A stretch of DNA of 64,000 nt, from NCBI GenBank assembly GCA_022616415.1, contig JAKEEU010000239.1, positions 1 through 64,000 on the forward strand, in the 5' to 3' direction. How positions within the stretch are numbered: the stretch's first letter is position 1; every line of letters begins with the position of its first letter. The notes under the pieces are model-generated. The model worked only from the letters and a program-made list of their open reading frames with translations, did no database searches and was not told the origin of the DNA. A program made the position numbers and the translations under genes. This document shows positions 17,909 through 26,800 of the stretch, one piece after another. Source of the stretch: Candidatus Zhuqueibacterota bacterium (lineage in GTDB: Bacteria; Zhuqueibacterota; Zhuqueibacteria; Zhuqueibacterales; Zhuqueibacteraceae).

Positions 17909-18388
17909 TTAAACCTGCTGCGCACCGCCGGCATCACGATACAATTCATTCCCTCCTGGATCCGTCACCACAACATTCACCGGAATGCCCTTTCTGACAC
18001 TCGCCGTCACCACGCAATAATCTTCAAAGAGGCCCAAGCAGCGGTTGATGCGGTCATATTGGCCGTCATGCAGATCGACTTTGATCTCAACGTCGAGCTG
18101 GCCGATACGCAGCCGCCCTTTTTCATTACGCACCTGCGAGCCGGTGACATGCGTTTTAATATCTTTGACTTCCATTTTGGCTTTCTGGAGGCAAAACAAC
18201 AAACTGGCGCTGAGACAATCACCAACCGCCGCCGCCAACAATCGTGCAGGGTTCGGGCCTTTTCTCTGACCCAGCGGCTCACCTTCATCGAGGAGAATCG
18301 GCGGAAGATGATCCCAATCAAAATGGGCATTGAATTCGTAATTTTGCACGCGCTCCAGGCGCAGTGAAAAGGTTGAATGTTCTGGCAT
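17909..18388 (-). CDS. OsmC/Ohr family peroxide-reducing protein
   Basis: A 159-aa cytosolic thiol peroxidase fold. The two redox cysteines of the family are present in AVGDCLSASLLF and FEDYCVVTASVRKGIPV. OsmC-type proteins reduce organic hydroperoxides using paired cysteines. It is the last gene of the redox/metal operon reading down from the cyclase; the long hairpin at 18446-18493 separates it from the ferritin-like gene. Confidence 0.9.
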   Translation of the reverse strand: MPEHSTFSLRLERVQNYEFNAHFDWDHLPPILLDEGEPLGQRKGPNPARLLAAAVGDCLSASLLFCLQKAKMEVKDIKTHVTGSQVRNEKGRLRIGQLDVEIKVDLHDGQYDRINRCLGLFEDYCVVTASVRKGIPVNVVVTDPGGNELYRDAGGAQQV

Positions 18389-18445
18389 GGTAATTCCCTA
18401 TGAAATTTAGCATGAGGCGATAAAGTACAGCACCTATGGCAGTAG

Positions 18446-18493
18446 GCAAAGAGCAGGATGCAAAGCGAAGACGCTTTGCCTTTTGCTCTTTGC
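18446..18493. terminator. Two-tier hairpin between ferritin-like and OsmC genes
   Basis: GCAAAGAGCA pairs with TGCTCTTTGC, and inside it GCAAAGCG pairs with CGCTTTGC; all 18 base pairs are perfect. A T-run follows on the plus strand. On the minus strand, the coding direction of both flanking genes, no T-run follows. It could be an attenuator, an mRNA-processing site or another dispersed repeat. Confidence 0.5.
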
Positions 18494-18514
18494 TTTTTTC
18501 TTTTTGCTCTTTCG

Positions 18515-18943
18515 TCAAAGCGGCCAGTCGCGCAGAATACGCTCGGTCTCTTCGGAGTGGCCACTCTCGTCGCGCACCATGTCTTCGAGCTGCACCATCA
18601 AGCCTTTGTCGCCAAACTCTTCGGCTTCTTTGGCGCGCTGGGTGTAATCTTTGGTGGCTTGCCGTTCTGCGGCCAACACCGCTTCCAGCATTTCGCGGTT
18701 GTTACGCGCCGCCGGCACCGGACGCGGCTTGGTAGTTGGCTCGCCGCCGAGCGCCACAATTTTGTTGGCGAGAAATTGCGCATGCAGTTGCTCGTCCGCA
18801 ACCTCGGCAAGGAAGAATTGTGAAAGCTGCGGCCGGAATGGGCCGCTGGTTTTGGCGGCGTAAGTGAGATATTGAATGATCGCGCCGAGCTCGCCAGCGA
18901 GGTCTTCATTCAAATGGTCGATCAAAGTTTGCTTGTTCATCAT
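18515..18943 (-). CDS. Ferritin-like diiron protein (bacterioferritin/Dps-like)
   Basis: A 142-aa four-helix-bundle protein. Metal ligands are visible as E18 in LAGELGAIIQYL, E47-x-x-H in ADEQLHAQFL, a further Glu in LAAERQATKDY, and DESGHSEETERIL. This pattern fits bacterioferritin-related proteins that oxidise or store iron. GAGGAG precedes a doubled ATG. It starts 9 bp after the DUF302 stop, so it is co-transcribed with the redox genes. Confidence 0.88.
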   Translation of the reverse strand: MMNKQTLIDHLNEDLAGELGAIIQYLTYAAKTSGPFRPQLSQFFLAEVADEQLHAQFLANKIVALGGEPTTKPRPVPAARNNREMLEAVLAAERQATKDYTQRAKEAEEFGDKGLMVQLEDMVRDESGHSEETERILRDWPL

Positions 18944-18952
18944 TTGATCTCC

Positions 18953-19336
18953 TCAAACGTTTTTAATGACATTCGCCAGTTTTCTCCGCACTTGCTCGGC
19001 AATGCCGGCAAGCTTGTCGTTTTTAACTCCTGCCATCGAGGCCACCGGATCAACCGCTGCAACTTCAACACCACTGCCCTTTTCCTGCACGATGACGTTG
19101 CACGGCAGCATCGCGCCAATGTATTCTTCCACCTGCAGCGCCTGATAAGCAAACGGCGGATTGCACGCGCCCAGAATTTTGTAGCGACGGAAATCGGCGT
19201 TCAGCTTTTTCTTCAATATTTCTTTCACATCGATTTCGGTGAGAACGCCGAAGCCCTCTTTTTTGAGCTCGTCGGTAACGCGCGTGATGGCCTCATCAAA
19301 AGAATACGTCGTCGGTTTGACAAAATAGTAACTCAT
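18953..19336 (-). CDS. DUF302 family protein
   Basis: A 127-aa cytosolic protein. The family core is clear: SFDEAITRVTDELKKEGFG, then CNPPFAYQAL, then GAMLPCNVIVQEKG. The two cysteines are conserved in the family, but its biochemistry is unknown to me; such genes often sit beside thiol, sulfur and metal genes, as here. AGGAG lies 8 nt before the ATG, immediately after the FmdB-like ORF. Confidence 0.88.
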   Translation of the reverse strand: MSYYFVKPTTYSFDEAITRVTDELKKEGFGVLTEIDVKEILKKKLNADFRRYKILGACNPPFAYQALQVEEYIGAMLPCNVIVQEKGSGVEVAAVDPVASMAGVKNDKLAGIAEQVRRKLANVIKNV

Positions 19337-19348
19337 GAGAACGCTCCT

Positions 19349-19450
19349 CTATTCCCGTTTTTTGCGCAAATCTTTTTTCTCTTCGTCAACGCGCTGCAGC
19401 ACGTCAAAATGTGACTCACAGCTCTTGCAGCGATATTCGTAAATCGGCAT
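19349..19450 (-). CDS. Short FmdB-type zinc ribbon protein, apparently truncated
   Basis: A 33-aa ORF reading MPIYEYRCKSCESHFDVLQ, the unmistakable N-terminus of FmdB zinc ribbons. Those normally continue past a KDLxCPxC second metal-binding pair to 60 aa or more. Here the second pair is missing: after KKDLR come KKRE and a stop. It has TAGGAG upstream, where the TAG is also the stop of the preceding ORF, and the next gene's Shine-Dalgarno follows at once. It may be a functional half-ribbon or a 3' truncation. Confidence 0.7.
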   Translation of the reverse strand: MPIYEYRCKSCESHFDVLQRVDEEKKDLRKKRE

Positions 19451-19467
19451 AAGAAAAATGTCTTCTC

Positions 19468-19632
19468 CTATTCATGTTGCTCTTTATTTTCTGGCTTCTC
19501 CTTTTTTTCTTTAGGTTCGCCCGGAACCTCGCAAGCTGCCGACATTCAAGTGCGAATCCCCAACTTCGGCAGCACCACCAACTGCAGCAAAAAATAAATC
19601 GCCAAAATCAACAATCCGGTCAAAGAATCCAT
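19468..19632 (-). CDS. Candidate membrane-anchored selenoprotein with in-frame TGA (U-M-S-A-A-C)
   Basis: ATG at 19632, preceded by AAGGTG at 8 nt, opens MDSLTGLLILAIYFLLQLVV, a single transmembrane helix. LPKLGIRT follows, then TGA at 19548-19546. Translation continues in frame for 25 codons (MSAACEVPGEPKEKKEKPEN and EQHE) to TAG, which overlaps the next Shine-Dalgarno. If the TGA is selenocysteine the product has 54 aa and a UxxxxC redox pair next to the membrane. An alternative is a 28-aa peptide, with possible reinitiation at the ATG that directly follows the TGA. No Sec machinery genes are in the window. Its neighbours are redox and metal genes, which fits a thiol/selenol role. Confidence 0.6.
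19513..19529 (-). promoter_or_regulatory. SECIS-like hairpin downstream of the in-frame TGA
   Basis: AGGTTC and GAACCT form a 6-bp stem around the loop CGGGC. The stem begins 16 nt and the loop 22 nt after the TGA. Bacterial SECIS elements are short stem-loops inside the coding region at about this distance, with a G in the first two loop positions; both conditions hold. The stem is short, so chance cannot be excluded. Confidence 0.5.
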
Positions 19633-19716
19633 CTTTTGTTCACCTTGAAGTGAGATTTCAGATAATTGTTTCCATTTAATTGGATGCACGCAATCGGGTA
19701 AAAGTTACAAAAGAGG

Positions 19717-20499
19717 CTATAACTTTCCATTAATAAGATTGAGCAAGCTGGTCACTAACAACATCCCCGCCAGGCCCACCATCACACCCCACGCGGTGAG
19801 GCTCTTGCCGCCATTCTCCAACGCTTCGGGAATAAGCTCGGCGACGGTTAAATAGATCATTGCGCCGCCGGCAAAACCCAAGCCCAAGGCCAACAACGGC
19901 TCGAAGAGCCAAACCGCCATCGCCGCCGGCGGAGCGAATAGCGGTTGCGGAATGCTCGAAAGGATGGAAAGCAAAGCGCACATCCAAATCGACACCCCTT
20001 CCGCGCGCAGCGGCAAGGAGATGGCAATGCCTTCCGGAATGTTGTGCACCGAAATCGCCAGCGCCATGATCAAGCCAAAGTTGAAATCTCCGGTGCCAAA
20101 GCCGACGCCGATGGCGATCCCTTCCGGAATGGAATGAACGAACATGGCGACGAAAATGAGGAAGCCTCTTTTGGTCGCGCCTTTGCCGAGGTCGCCAAAA
20201 TGCAGATCGCGGTTTTCAAAAAATTTTTCAACGAGCCAGAAAAAAGCGGCGCCGAGCAATAAACCCAAAATGACTTCATACGGCGCCGACGGCCGTTTAA
20301 CTTTCAAGGCGATGCCTTCCTGCGCCAACGAAAAAACCGAAGCCGAGATCATCATCCCCGCGGCCACGGCACTGGCGAAGGCTCTGACAACTTGTGAACG
20401 GTTGCGAATGTAAGCAACCGGAATCGCGCCCAAGCCCGTGGCTAAAGCGCTCAAGATGCCAGTTAGCGTTGTCCAATATAGAACTTGCGATTTGTCCAT
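19717..20499 (-). CDS. ZIP family metal transporter
   Basis: A 260-aa inner-membrane divalent-metal permease starting at MDKSQVLYWTTLTG with GGAGG upstream; the longer frame from 20661 is intergenic. About eight hydrophobic segments are present. The metal-pathway motifs are FVHSIPEGIAIGVGFG in TM4 and SVHNIPEGIAISLPL in TM5, with conserved His, Asn/Ser and Glu. Zn, Fe or Mn uptake fits the ferritin-like and redox neighbours. Confidence 0.93.
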   Translation of the reverse strand: MDKSQVLYWTTLTGILSALATGLGAIPVAYIRNRSQVVRAFASAVAAGMMISASVFSLAQEGIALKVKRPSAPYEVILGLLLGAAFFWLVEKFFENRDLHFGDLGKGATKRGFLIFVAMFVHSIPEGIAIGVGFGTGDFNFGLIMALAISVHNIPEGIAISLPLRAEGVSIWMCALLSILSSIPQPLFAPPAAMAVWLFEPLLALGLGFAGGAMIYLTVAELIPEALENGGKSLTAWGVMVGLAGMLLVTSLLNLINGKL

Positions 20500-20527
20500 A
20501 ACGCCTCCGCGTGTGGCCGCCGATGCA

Positions 20528-21007
20528 TTACTCGTGCTCTTCCAACTCTTCCCTCTCGCCACCTTCCCGTTGCTTATAACTGCTGGTGCTTGCCTGCAGG
20601 CCCTGAACGAGCGTTTGTTTTTCATCCGTAGAAAGATTGGCTTGTGGATGCAGCGGCACATAGAACCACAACGGCATTTTTCCCTTTTGCACTTGCTCGG
20701 CGGCCTCGTGCGCCTCTTTTTGCGGACGATCCCATTCGGAGAAATTCATCATGTCGCGCGCTTCGTCAACATCGCTCTGTACCAGCCACGACATCGGCGC
20801 AACGTTGCTATACCACGGCCAAACCGTTTCGTTGCTGTGACAATCGTAGCAAGCACGCTTGGCCAGCTCACGCGTTCGAGGACTATCCCACTGCGGTTCC
20901 ATGCGCACCGGCGGATTGGAGTGGGCGCGACCGTAAGGAACGAGTTGGATGATGACAAACAATCCCAAAATAGTCAAAGCGCCCCACTTGAGAATTTTTT
21001 TGAACAT
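20528..21007 (-). CDS. Haem-binding domain protein (single c-type haem site)
   Basis: A 159-aa protein with an N-terminal membrane anchor (residues 8-24). CYDCH at 53-57 is a c-type haem attachment motif. Downstream are NETVWPWYSNVAPMSW, which may hold the distal ligand Met, and DMMNFSEW. This matches the Haem_bd family seen in Bacteroidota and relatives. It faces the periplasm and probably carries electrons. It lies between the CcmH-like and ZIP genes in one operon. Confidence 0.88.
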   Translation of the reverse strand: MFKKILKWGALTILGLFVIIQLVPYGRAHSNPPVRMEPQWDSPRTRELAKRACYDCHSNETVWPWYSNVAPMSWLVQSDVDEARDMMNFSEWDRPQKEAHEAAEQVQKGKMPLWFYVPLHPQANLSTDEKQTLVQGLQASTSSYKQREGGEREELEEHE

Positions 21008-21072
21008 GTTTTTTCTTTCAAATAAATGGATTCAGTACACGAAAATGATGAGCAAAATATTTAAAGGGAAAA

Positions 21073-21600
21073 TTATTTATCAAATTCCTCCAACTCGCGC
21101 TCTAAGCGTTGGGCATACGGATCATCGCTGGGCGCCGGCTTGGCAGGTTTAACCTTAGCCGGTGGCTGCGAAGAGTGGCGAAGGAATTTCCATGCAACGA
21201 TGCCGCCGAGCAAGATCGCGATCGCCGGCAGTATCCACGCCATCAAATTGAACCCCACGGCTTTGGGCTTGGCGAGAATGCGCTCGCCATACGCCGCGAC
21301 GAAGCTGTCCAGAATCTGTCGCTCCGTGTAACCTTGCTGCAAAGCCGCGCGGATTTGCGCTTTGATTTCCTCCGCCGCCGGTGATTGATGCGAATCCACC
21401 GTTCCGGACCAGCAACACGGCGCCATGAGCTTGCTGGCGATTTTATTCACCTGCTCAAGAGTTACCGCTGGCAGCGTATCGTTGGCGCTTGGTGATGAAG
21501 GCAGTTGCGCCCTGCTTTGCGAGTTCATCAAACCGAAAAGCGCCACGACAAGAAACAAAAGTGTGAAATCAATTCTTTTATTTTTGTGTGAAGTTTTCAT
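21073..21600 (-). CDS. CcmH-like cytochrome c maturation protein
   Basis: A 175-aa protein with a signal or anchor near residues 12-28, a short periplasmic domain and a second TM at about 125-143 (LMAWILPAIAILLGGIVAW). CcmH normally has an LRCxxC pair that reduces apocytochrome c; here LMAPCCW gives adjacent cysteines 62 and 63. IKAQIRAALQQGYTERQIL and FVAAYGERILAKP are CcmH-typical. The ATG overlaps the cyclase stop codon by 4 bp. It may mature the neighbouring haem protein. Confidence 0.85.
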   Translation of the reverse strand: MKTSHKNKRIDFTLLFLVVALFGLMNSQSRAQLPSSPSANDTLPAVTLEQVNKIASKLMAPCCWSGTVDSHQSPAAEEIKAQIRAALQQGYTERQILDSFVAAYGERILAKPKAVGFNLMAWILPAIAILLGGIVAWKFLRHSSQPPAKVKPAKPAPSDDPYAQRLERELEEFDK

Positions 21601-22889
21601 GATGCCAGCTTATACAAGAAAACAGGTTCATCTCTGCCCTTGATTTGGGCAGGTCCCAAGGCAACTGCATCTCTTGCGTTCCTGCCGATTGCTTCCCACA
21701 CTTCTTCTGAGATCAGCAGTTGCGACTGGTATTGCTTGTTCAATTGTTCGAGGCGTGAAGCTAAAATCACCACATTGCCGGTGATCGAATATTGCCGGCG
21801 CAAGGGCGTGCCAACATTTCCTGTCACCGCTTCGCCGGCATGGATGCCGATTCCAACTCTGGTTGGTGGAATGTTGCCGGATTCGCTTTCCGCTTTTACT
21901 CTGGCAATGATTTCAAGCGCGGCCTCAACGGCGTGGCGGCAGTCATTTCCGTAAGAAATTGGCGCGCCAAAGGTGGCCATGAAACCGTCGCCCAGGAATT
22001 GATTGATGAGACCGTGGTGGCGGTTGATGATTTCGATTATGAAGCCGAACACAGTATTTTGATAGGCCACGACTTCTTCCGGCGTTTTGTGCTCTGCAAA
22101 GCGGGCAAAATTTCTAATGTCCATGAACATGACGCAGACAAATTTCTTTTGGCTTGGCATATCAGTCTTCTGCTTGAGCAATTCGTCGACAATCGCCGGA
22201 GAGACTTGCTGGCCGAACAAGTTGACGATGCGGTTTCTCTCGTTCACGACGCGCAATGAATGATGAATGCGCCGCTTGATTTGCAAGGCGACAAAGCCGG
22301 CAGCAATCCCGCCGGCCAGCAGCAGCAATCCCTTGCCAACGTGATAGACCGGGGCGCTGAGCACCGGCTCCAGGTCGCGGGCATCGGATTGGCCGATGTA
22401 AATGAAAGCCAGCGCCATGTATTCAAGCGCCGCCACGAAACCGGTGAACGCACACAAGTTGAACTCCAAGCGCAGGGTCGATAAAATGATGAAAAGAAAA
22501 TAAGCGAAGACCGCCGGCCCTGCCAGTGTATAAAACGGATTGACCGCACCGGCGATCAGGGCGATCAGGACGGTGGGCGTACTGGTTTCAACGAACGCAT
22601 TCCAGTAACGGAGAAATTCCGGAATTTTCCGGCGCGTTTCGAGACGGCGCCCGATCACAAAGCGGATGAGCGATTCATAAGCAACAACCAGGCCGAGAAC
22701 GATGATGATCCTGTAAGGCGGCGAGGGGCTGCCAAATATGCGGGCATACTGCTGCCTGAAGAAGGCATAAATAATCATGTCCACCAGCGCCACAAAGCCG
22801 AAGAGTCCGGCCAGAATGGTCGCACGCAGTCTTTCGCTGTTCAGCGTTTCTTTGGAGAGCTGCTCGTCGAAGAAGTGTTTTGACTCCAC
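21597..22889 (-). CDS. Membrane-bound class III adenylate/guanylate cyclase family protein
   Basis: A 430-aa protein starting at GTG, with about six N-terminal TM segments (residues 25-205) and a C-terminal cyclase domain. The first metal Asp is in VCVMFMDIRNF and the second in FLGDGFMATFG. At the substrate positions, Lys is Gln (NQFLGD) and the usual D-x-V-N is N-V-V-I (SITGNVVILASRLE), so the canonical transition-state Asn is missing. The arginine (ASRLE) is kept. I recall this sequence style as a recurrent subfamily, so it may not be dead but differ in substrate or act as a sensor. It heads the operon. Confidence 0.88.
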   Translation of the reverse strand: MESKHFFDEQLSKETLNSERLRATILAGLFGFVALVDMIIYAFFRQQYARIFGSPSPPYRIIIVLGLVVAYESLIRFVIGRRLETRRKIPEFLRYWNAFVETSTPTVLIALIAGAVNPFYTLAGPAVFAYFLFIILSTLRLEFNLCAFTGFVAALEYMALAFIYIGQSDARDLEPVLSAPVYHVGKGLLLLAGGIAAGFVALQIKRRIHHSLRVVNERNRIVNLFGQQVSPAIVDELLKQKTDMPSQKKFVCVMFMDIRNFARFAEHKTPEEVVAYQNTVFGFIIEIINRHHGLINQFLGDGFMATFGAPISYGNDCRHAVEAALEIIARVKAESESGNIPPTRVGIGIHAGEAVTGNVGTPLRRQYSITGNVVILASRLEQLNKQYQSQLLISEEVWEAIGRNARDAVALGPAQIKGRDEPVFLYKLAS

Positions 22890-22993
22890 CGTGTTGCGCC
22901 GGGTGAATTTTTGGATTTGGATACGATTCGAAAACTAAAACCGGGTTGGCTGGAACGGCCGAGTAGATTTGCATCATCACGGCAACGGTTATT

Positions 22994-23443
22994 CTATTTG
23001 TTGAGCTTTAGTTTCAAATACTCCCCAATCAATATCGCCGTCGGATATGAAACTTGCTCTTCCGTTTGCGCGTGCAACTTCAGCTTTTCGGCAAAGCGGG
23101 CATATTCCATCTTCTTTTCTTCCTTGGCAACTTCGGCGAGATTGTCGAGCGCGGCGACGATGGCTTCGTGCTCGGCGAGCATCTGCGGCAGTTCCGCTTT
23201 CAGTTTGTCTGTCATCGTGAGCACGTCCTTCATGTCGGATGTGACTTTACCTTCGACCAGAAGCGGCAATAACCCCAGCGGCGGTAACGCGTATTCTTCT
23301 TCTTTCACAAAATGCTCATGCAAAACCTTCGCCACGGCTTTGGCAGCGTCACCGAGTTTGCCGGGCTCTTTCGTGGCTTTGACCAGCTCAGCATGGAGCT
23401 CGTCATGCTCCAATTTCATGGGTTGGGGAATCTTGAATTGCAT
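22994..23443 (-). CDS. Hemerythrin HHE domain protein
   Basis: A 149-aa all-helical protein starting at MQFKIPQPMKLEHDELH, with AAGGAG upstream; the frame extends to 23521 but lacks a site there. Diiron ligands are seen in LEHDELHAEL, LHEHFVKEEEYALPPL, MLAEHEAIVAAL and LHAQTEEQVSYPTAI. Such proteins bind O2 or NO or protect iron-sulfur centres. It is soluble and lies 104 bp from the cyclase start, read divergently only in function, since both are on the minus strand. Confidence 0.9.
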   Translation of the reverse strand: MQFKIPQPMKLEHDELHAELVKATKEPGKLGDAAKAVAKVLHEHFVKEEEYALPPLGLLPLLVEGKVTSDMKDVLTMTDKLKAELPQMLAEHEAIVAALDNLAEVAKEEKKMEYARFAEKLKLHAQTEEQVSYPTAILIGEYLKLKLNK

Positions 23444-23686
23444 GGTATGATCTCCTTTCCTTTGAGACGCTATGATGAAGTTTGCATGAAAAAGCCCAAA
23501 TTTTACCTGCCGACAAACCAAGGGCAGCCGGTTATATTTGGACTACCAGCCGTCGAAGAATTCATGGCACTTCACCACGCACCAGCGTGAGCGCCAAAAT
23601 TTTATAAAAGGCAATAATCACACCACGCAACCGAGCTGATACGAGATGAAATATCAGAAGCTTACGCGCAACTGAACATGCTGCTC

Positions 23687-23872
23687 TCAAATTTTTTTCT
23701 CAGTTTTGAAAAAGAAATTTGAAAGTTTCTCAATATAGATCACCAGCGAAAGAATCACCGTGTATGCGGGCTGAGAAATTCCCAGCAACACGCGCGATCC
23801 CGCGATCACGGAAGCCAGGCCGACCAGCATGCCCACGGCTGCGGCCAAACGTTTTTTGGTTTTTGTTGTCAT
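23687..23872 (-). CDS. Small two-helix membrane protein at the 3' end of the efflux operon
   Basis: A 61-aa protein with two hydrophobic stretches (residues 10-29 and 34-48) and basic ends. It begins 18 bp after the RND pump stop and has AGAGAG upstream. No family is recognised. Small membrane partners such as AcrZ are known for RND pumps, but nothing in the sequence proves that role here. Confidence 0.65.
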   Translation of the reverse strand: MTTKTKKRLAAAVGMLVGLASVIAGSRVLLGISQPAYTVILSLVIYIEKLSNFFFKTEKKI

Positions 23873-23890
23873 GATCTCTCTATTGTTGAT

Positions 23891-26800
23891 TTATGCGGTT
23901 TGTTTCCCAAACCGTTTCCCCAAATCATCGAACGCATCGTAAAGCACCGGAATGACGATCATCGTTAGAAACGTCGAGGCCGTCATGCCGCCAATCACGG
24001 CAATTGCCAGCGGCGAGAAGCGTTCGGCGCCAAGCGCCCATTCCAGCGCCAGCGGCAACATGCCGACGATGGTGGAGGTCGAGGTCATCATGATCGGGCG
24101 AAAGCGCGTGCGCACCGATTCGACGATGGCCTCGCGACGATCACTGCCTTCCAGCCGGCGCTGGCGGATGAAATCGATCAGAATGATGGAGTTGTTCACG
24201 ACGATGCCGACCAGCAGCACCAGCCCGACCATCACCGGCATGGACACCGGCTTTCCGGCCAGCCACAGCGCAACGGAAACACCCACCAGGCTCAGCGGCA
24301 CCGCCATCATCACGGTGATGGGATGCAGAAACGACCGGAATTGCGCCACCAGCAGAAGATAGATCGCAATCACCGCGATGCCGAGCGCGCCCACCAACTC
24401 GTCGCGCGATTCCGCCATATCTTTGTTCTCGCCCTCCAATGCAATCGCATAGCCCTTGGGCACTGAGATTGTTGCAACGGTTTTCTCCACGTCGGCAGTC
24501 ACAAAATTCAGAGGGCGATCCTGATGCAAGGCCAGCACTTGCAGCGTCGGCTCGAGATTCTCGCGCGTTACCAAGCCTTGCGCGCGCATCTCGCGGCTGA
24601 TGGCGATGGAACTGAATGGCACAACCTGCCCGTCTCGCATCGAAACCGTGCGCACCGCCAGCGCATCGGCTTCCTGCCGGCGAAAGGGTTTGGCGTATCG
24701 CACGCGGATCGGCATATCTTCGCCCAATTCACCGCGATAGACGCCAGCAGTCATGCCGTCGAGAGATTGCACCAACTCCCGCGCTGCCTGCGCCGGGGAG
24801 AGGCCCAGTTCTCTCGCGCGTTCTTCGTCAATGGACAGCACGACGCTGCGTTGATCCAAGCGCCAACTGCGATATGGATTCCTGACACCATCAACGGCTC
24901 GAACCAGGCTCAAGGTTTGCTCGCCGAGCTTGTCCAACACCAACGGGTCCGGGCCTTTGATGCTCACCACGATCGAAGAAGCCGTCGTTGCTTTCGCGGT
25001 GCTGCCAGACTCTCTCACCACAAAATTTTGAATGCCGGGAATTTTCGCGAGTTTTTCCCGCAGCCGGTCTTGAATCTCCCAAATCGTTTCTTTGCGTTCT
25101 GTTCGTGGCGTCAATGTAATCGCAATGTATCCCTGCGTCGGGCCTTGCACGCCGCCGCCGCCGAAGGAGTGCATACCGGGCTCAAAACCCATCTGATTTG
25201 AAATGCGCTCGACTTCCGGCTCGGCCAGAATCACGGCTTCAACTTCCTGCATGACTTTCTCGGTCTCATCCAACGAAGAACCGGAAGGCGTTTCGACCGT
25301 GACGAAGCTGGAACCGCTGTCCATCTTGGGCAGTAGTTCCATGCCGATGAATCGCATGATGACGGCGCCGGCGACAAAAAGAACGGTCGCAGTGATAAAG
25401 ACCAGCCAACGTGTGCGCAGTGATTTTTGTAGCAGCCAGACATAAGCGGCGCGCAGATATTCCATCGCGCGATCCCATGGGCGGCTGATTTTTTTGGCAA
25501 TGCCTTCCAGCTTGCCGCCTTCACGCGTGACCATGGCGGTGAGAATTGGCACCAATCCCAATGCCACGAGCAAGGAAGAAAGAAAGGCGATGATCAACGT
25601 GCTCGCCAGCGGTCCAAAAGTTTTGCCGACGAAGCCGTAGAGAAAGAGCAGGGGAATGAGCACGACCAGCGTGGTCAGGTTGCCGGCGATTACAGCGAAC
25701 TGAATTTCTGCTGCACCCTCCATCGCCGCCGCATCCGGCGCGAGTTTTCTTTCGTGATAATGGCGGGTGATGTTCTCCAAAACCACCACCGCAGCATCCA
25801 CCACTATGCCGACGGCTAAAATGATGGCGGTCAGCGTGACCATATCCACTTGAATGCCAAACAGCTTCATGCCGGCAAAGGTGAGCACGAACGACATGGG
25901 CATAGAGATCGCCACGACGAGGCCGCGTCGCGCACTGCCCAAAAATAAAAAGATGATAACGGAGGCCAAAAGCAGAGCCTGAAAAACGCTCTCCAGCAAA
26001 TTATTCACAACTTGCTGCGTAAACGAGGCGGATTCCTCGGCTTCGAGCATCTGAATTTCTGCATAGCGCTCGGACAGCTCTTTGAATTTCGCCTGCGCCC
26101 GCCGCACCACCTCGACGGTGTTGGCGTCATCTTGCTTGAAAATTTGCAGGGCAATCGCGGCCTTGCCGTTGACGCGAAAGCGCGAGAGATCTTCGCCGCT
26201 GCCTTCTTTTAATTCGGCAATATCACCGACGAGGACGCGGGTTCCTGACGGTGAGGTGATGGGAATTTGCGCAATCTCCTGCAAGCTGCGGCTTTGCTCA
26301 TCCACGCGAAACGTGTATTGCCTTCCCGCGCTGCGGATTTGGCCGGCGGGAACGCTGACGTTGTGGTTGCGGATGGCCTCAACCACTGCAGCTAATCGCA
26401 GATGATGGGCATCGAGGCGGTCGCGATCCACTTGTACTGAAATCTCCGGTTCATAGCCGCCAAACACATCCACAATGGCGACGCCGTCGAGGCGCTGGAC
26501 TTCCGGCGCCAGCACGTCTTCAGCGAGACGTCTCACCGCCACCAGATTCTCTGCGATCAAACCCATGGTGAGCACCGGGCGGTCGCTGGTGGAGAATTTC
26601 AACACCTGCGGCTCGCCGATCTCACGCGGCAATTTCGTTCGAATTCTTGCAATCGCGTTTTGCACGTCCACGGCGGTGAGATCGACATTCATATCATAAG
26701 TGAATTCCACCTGAACCAACGACAAGCCGTCCTGCGACGTCGAGCTGACTTTGTAGACGCCCTCCAACGTCGCAGCTTCGGTTTCGATGGGATCGGAAAC

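Noticed and set aside
19546..19548. The TGA as an ordinary stop ending a 28-aa peptide
   Set aside because: Not fully excluded, but the frame stays open with good spacing to the next gene and a SECIS-like hairpin, so read-through is preferred as a hypothesis.
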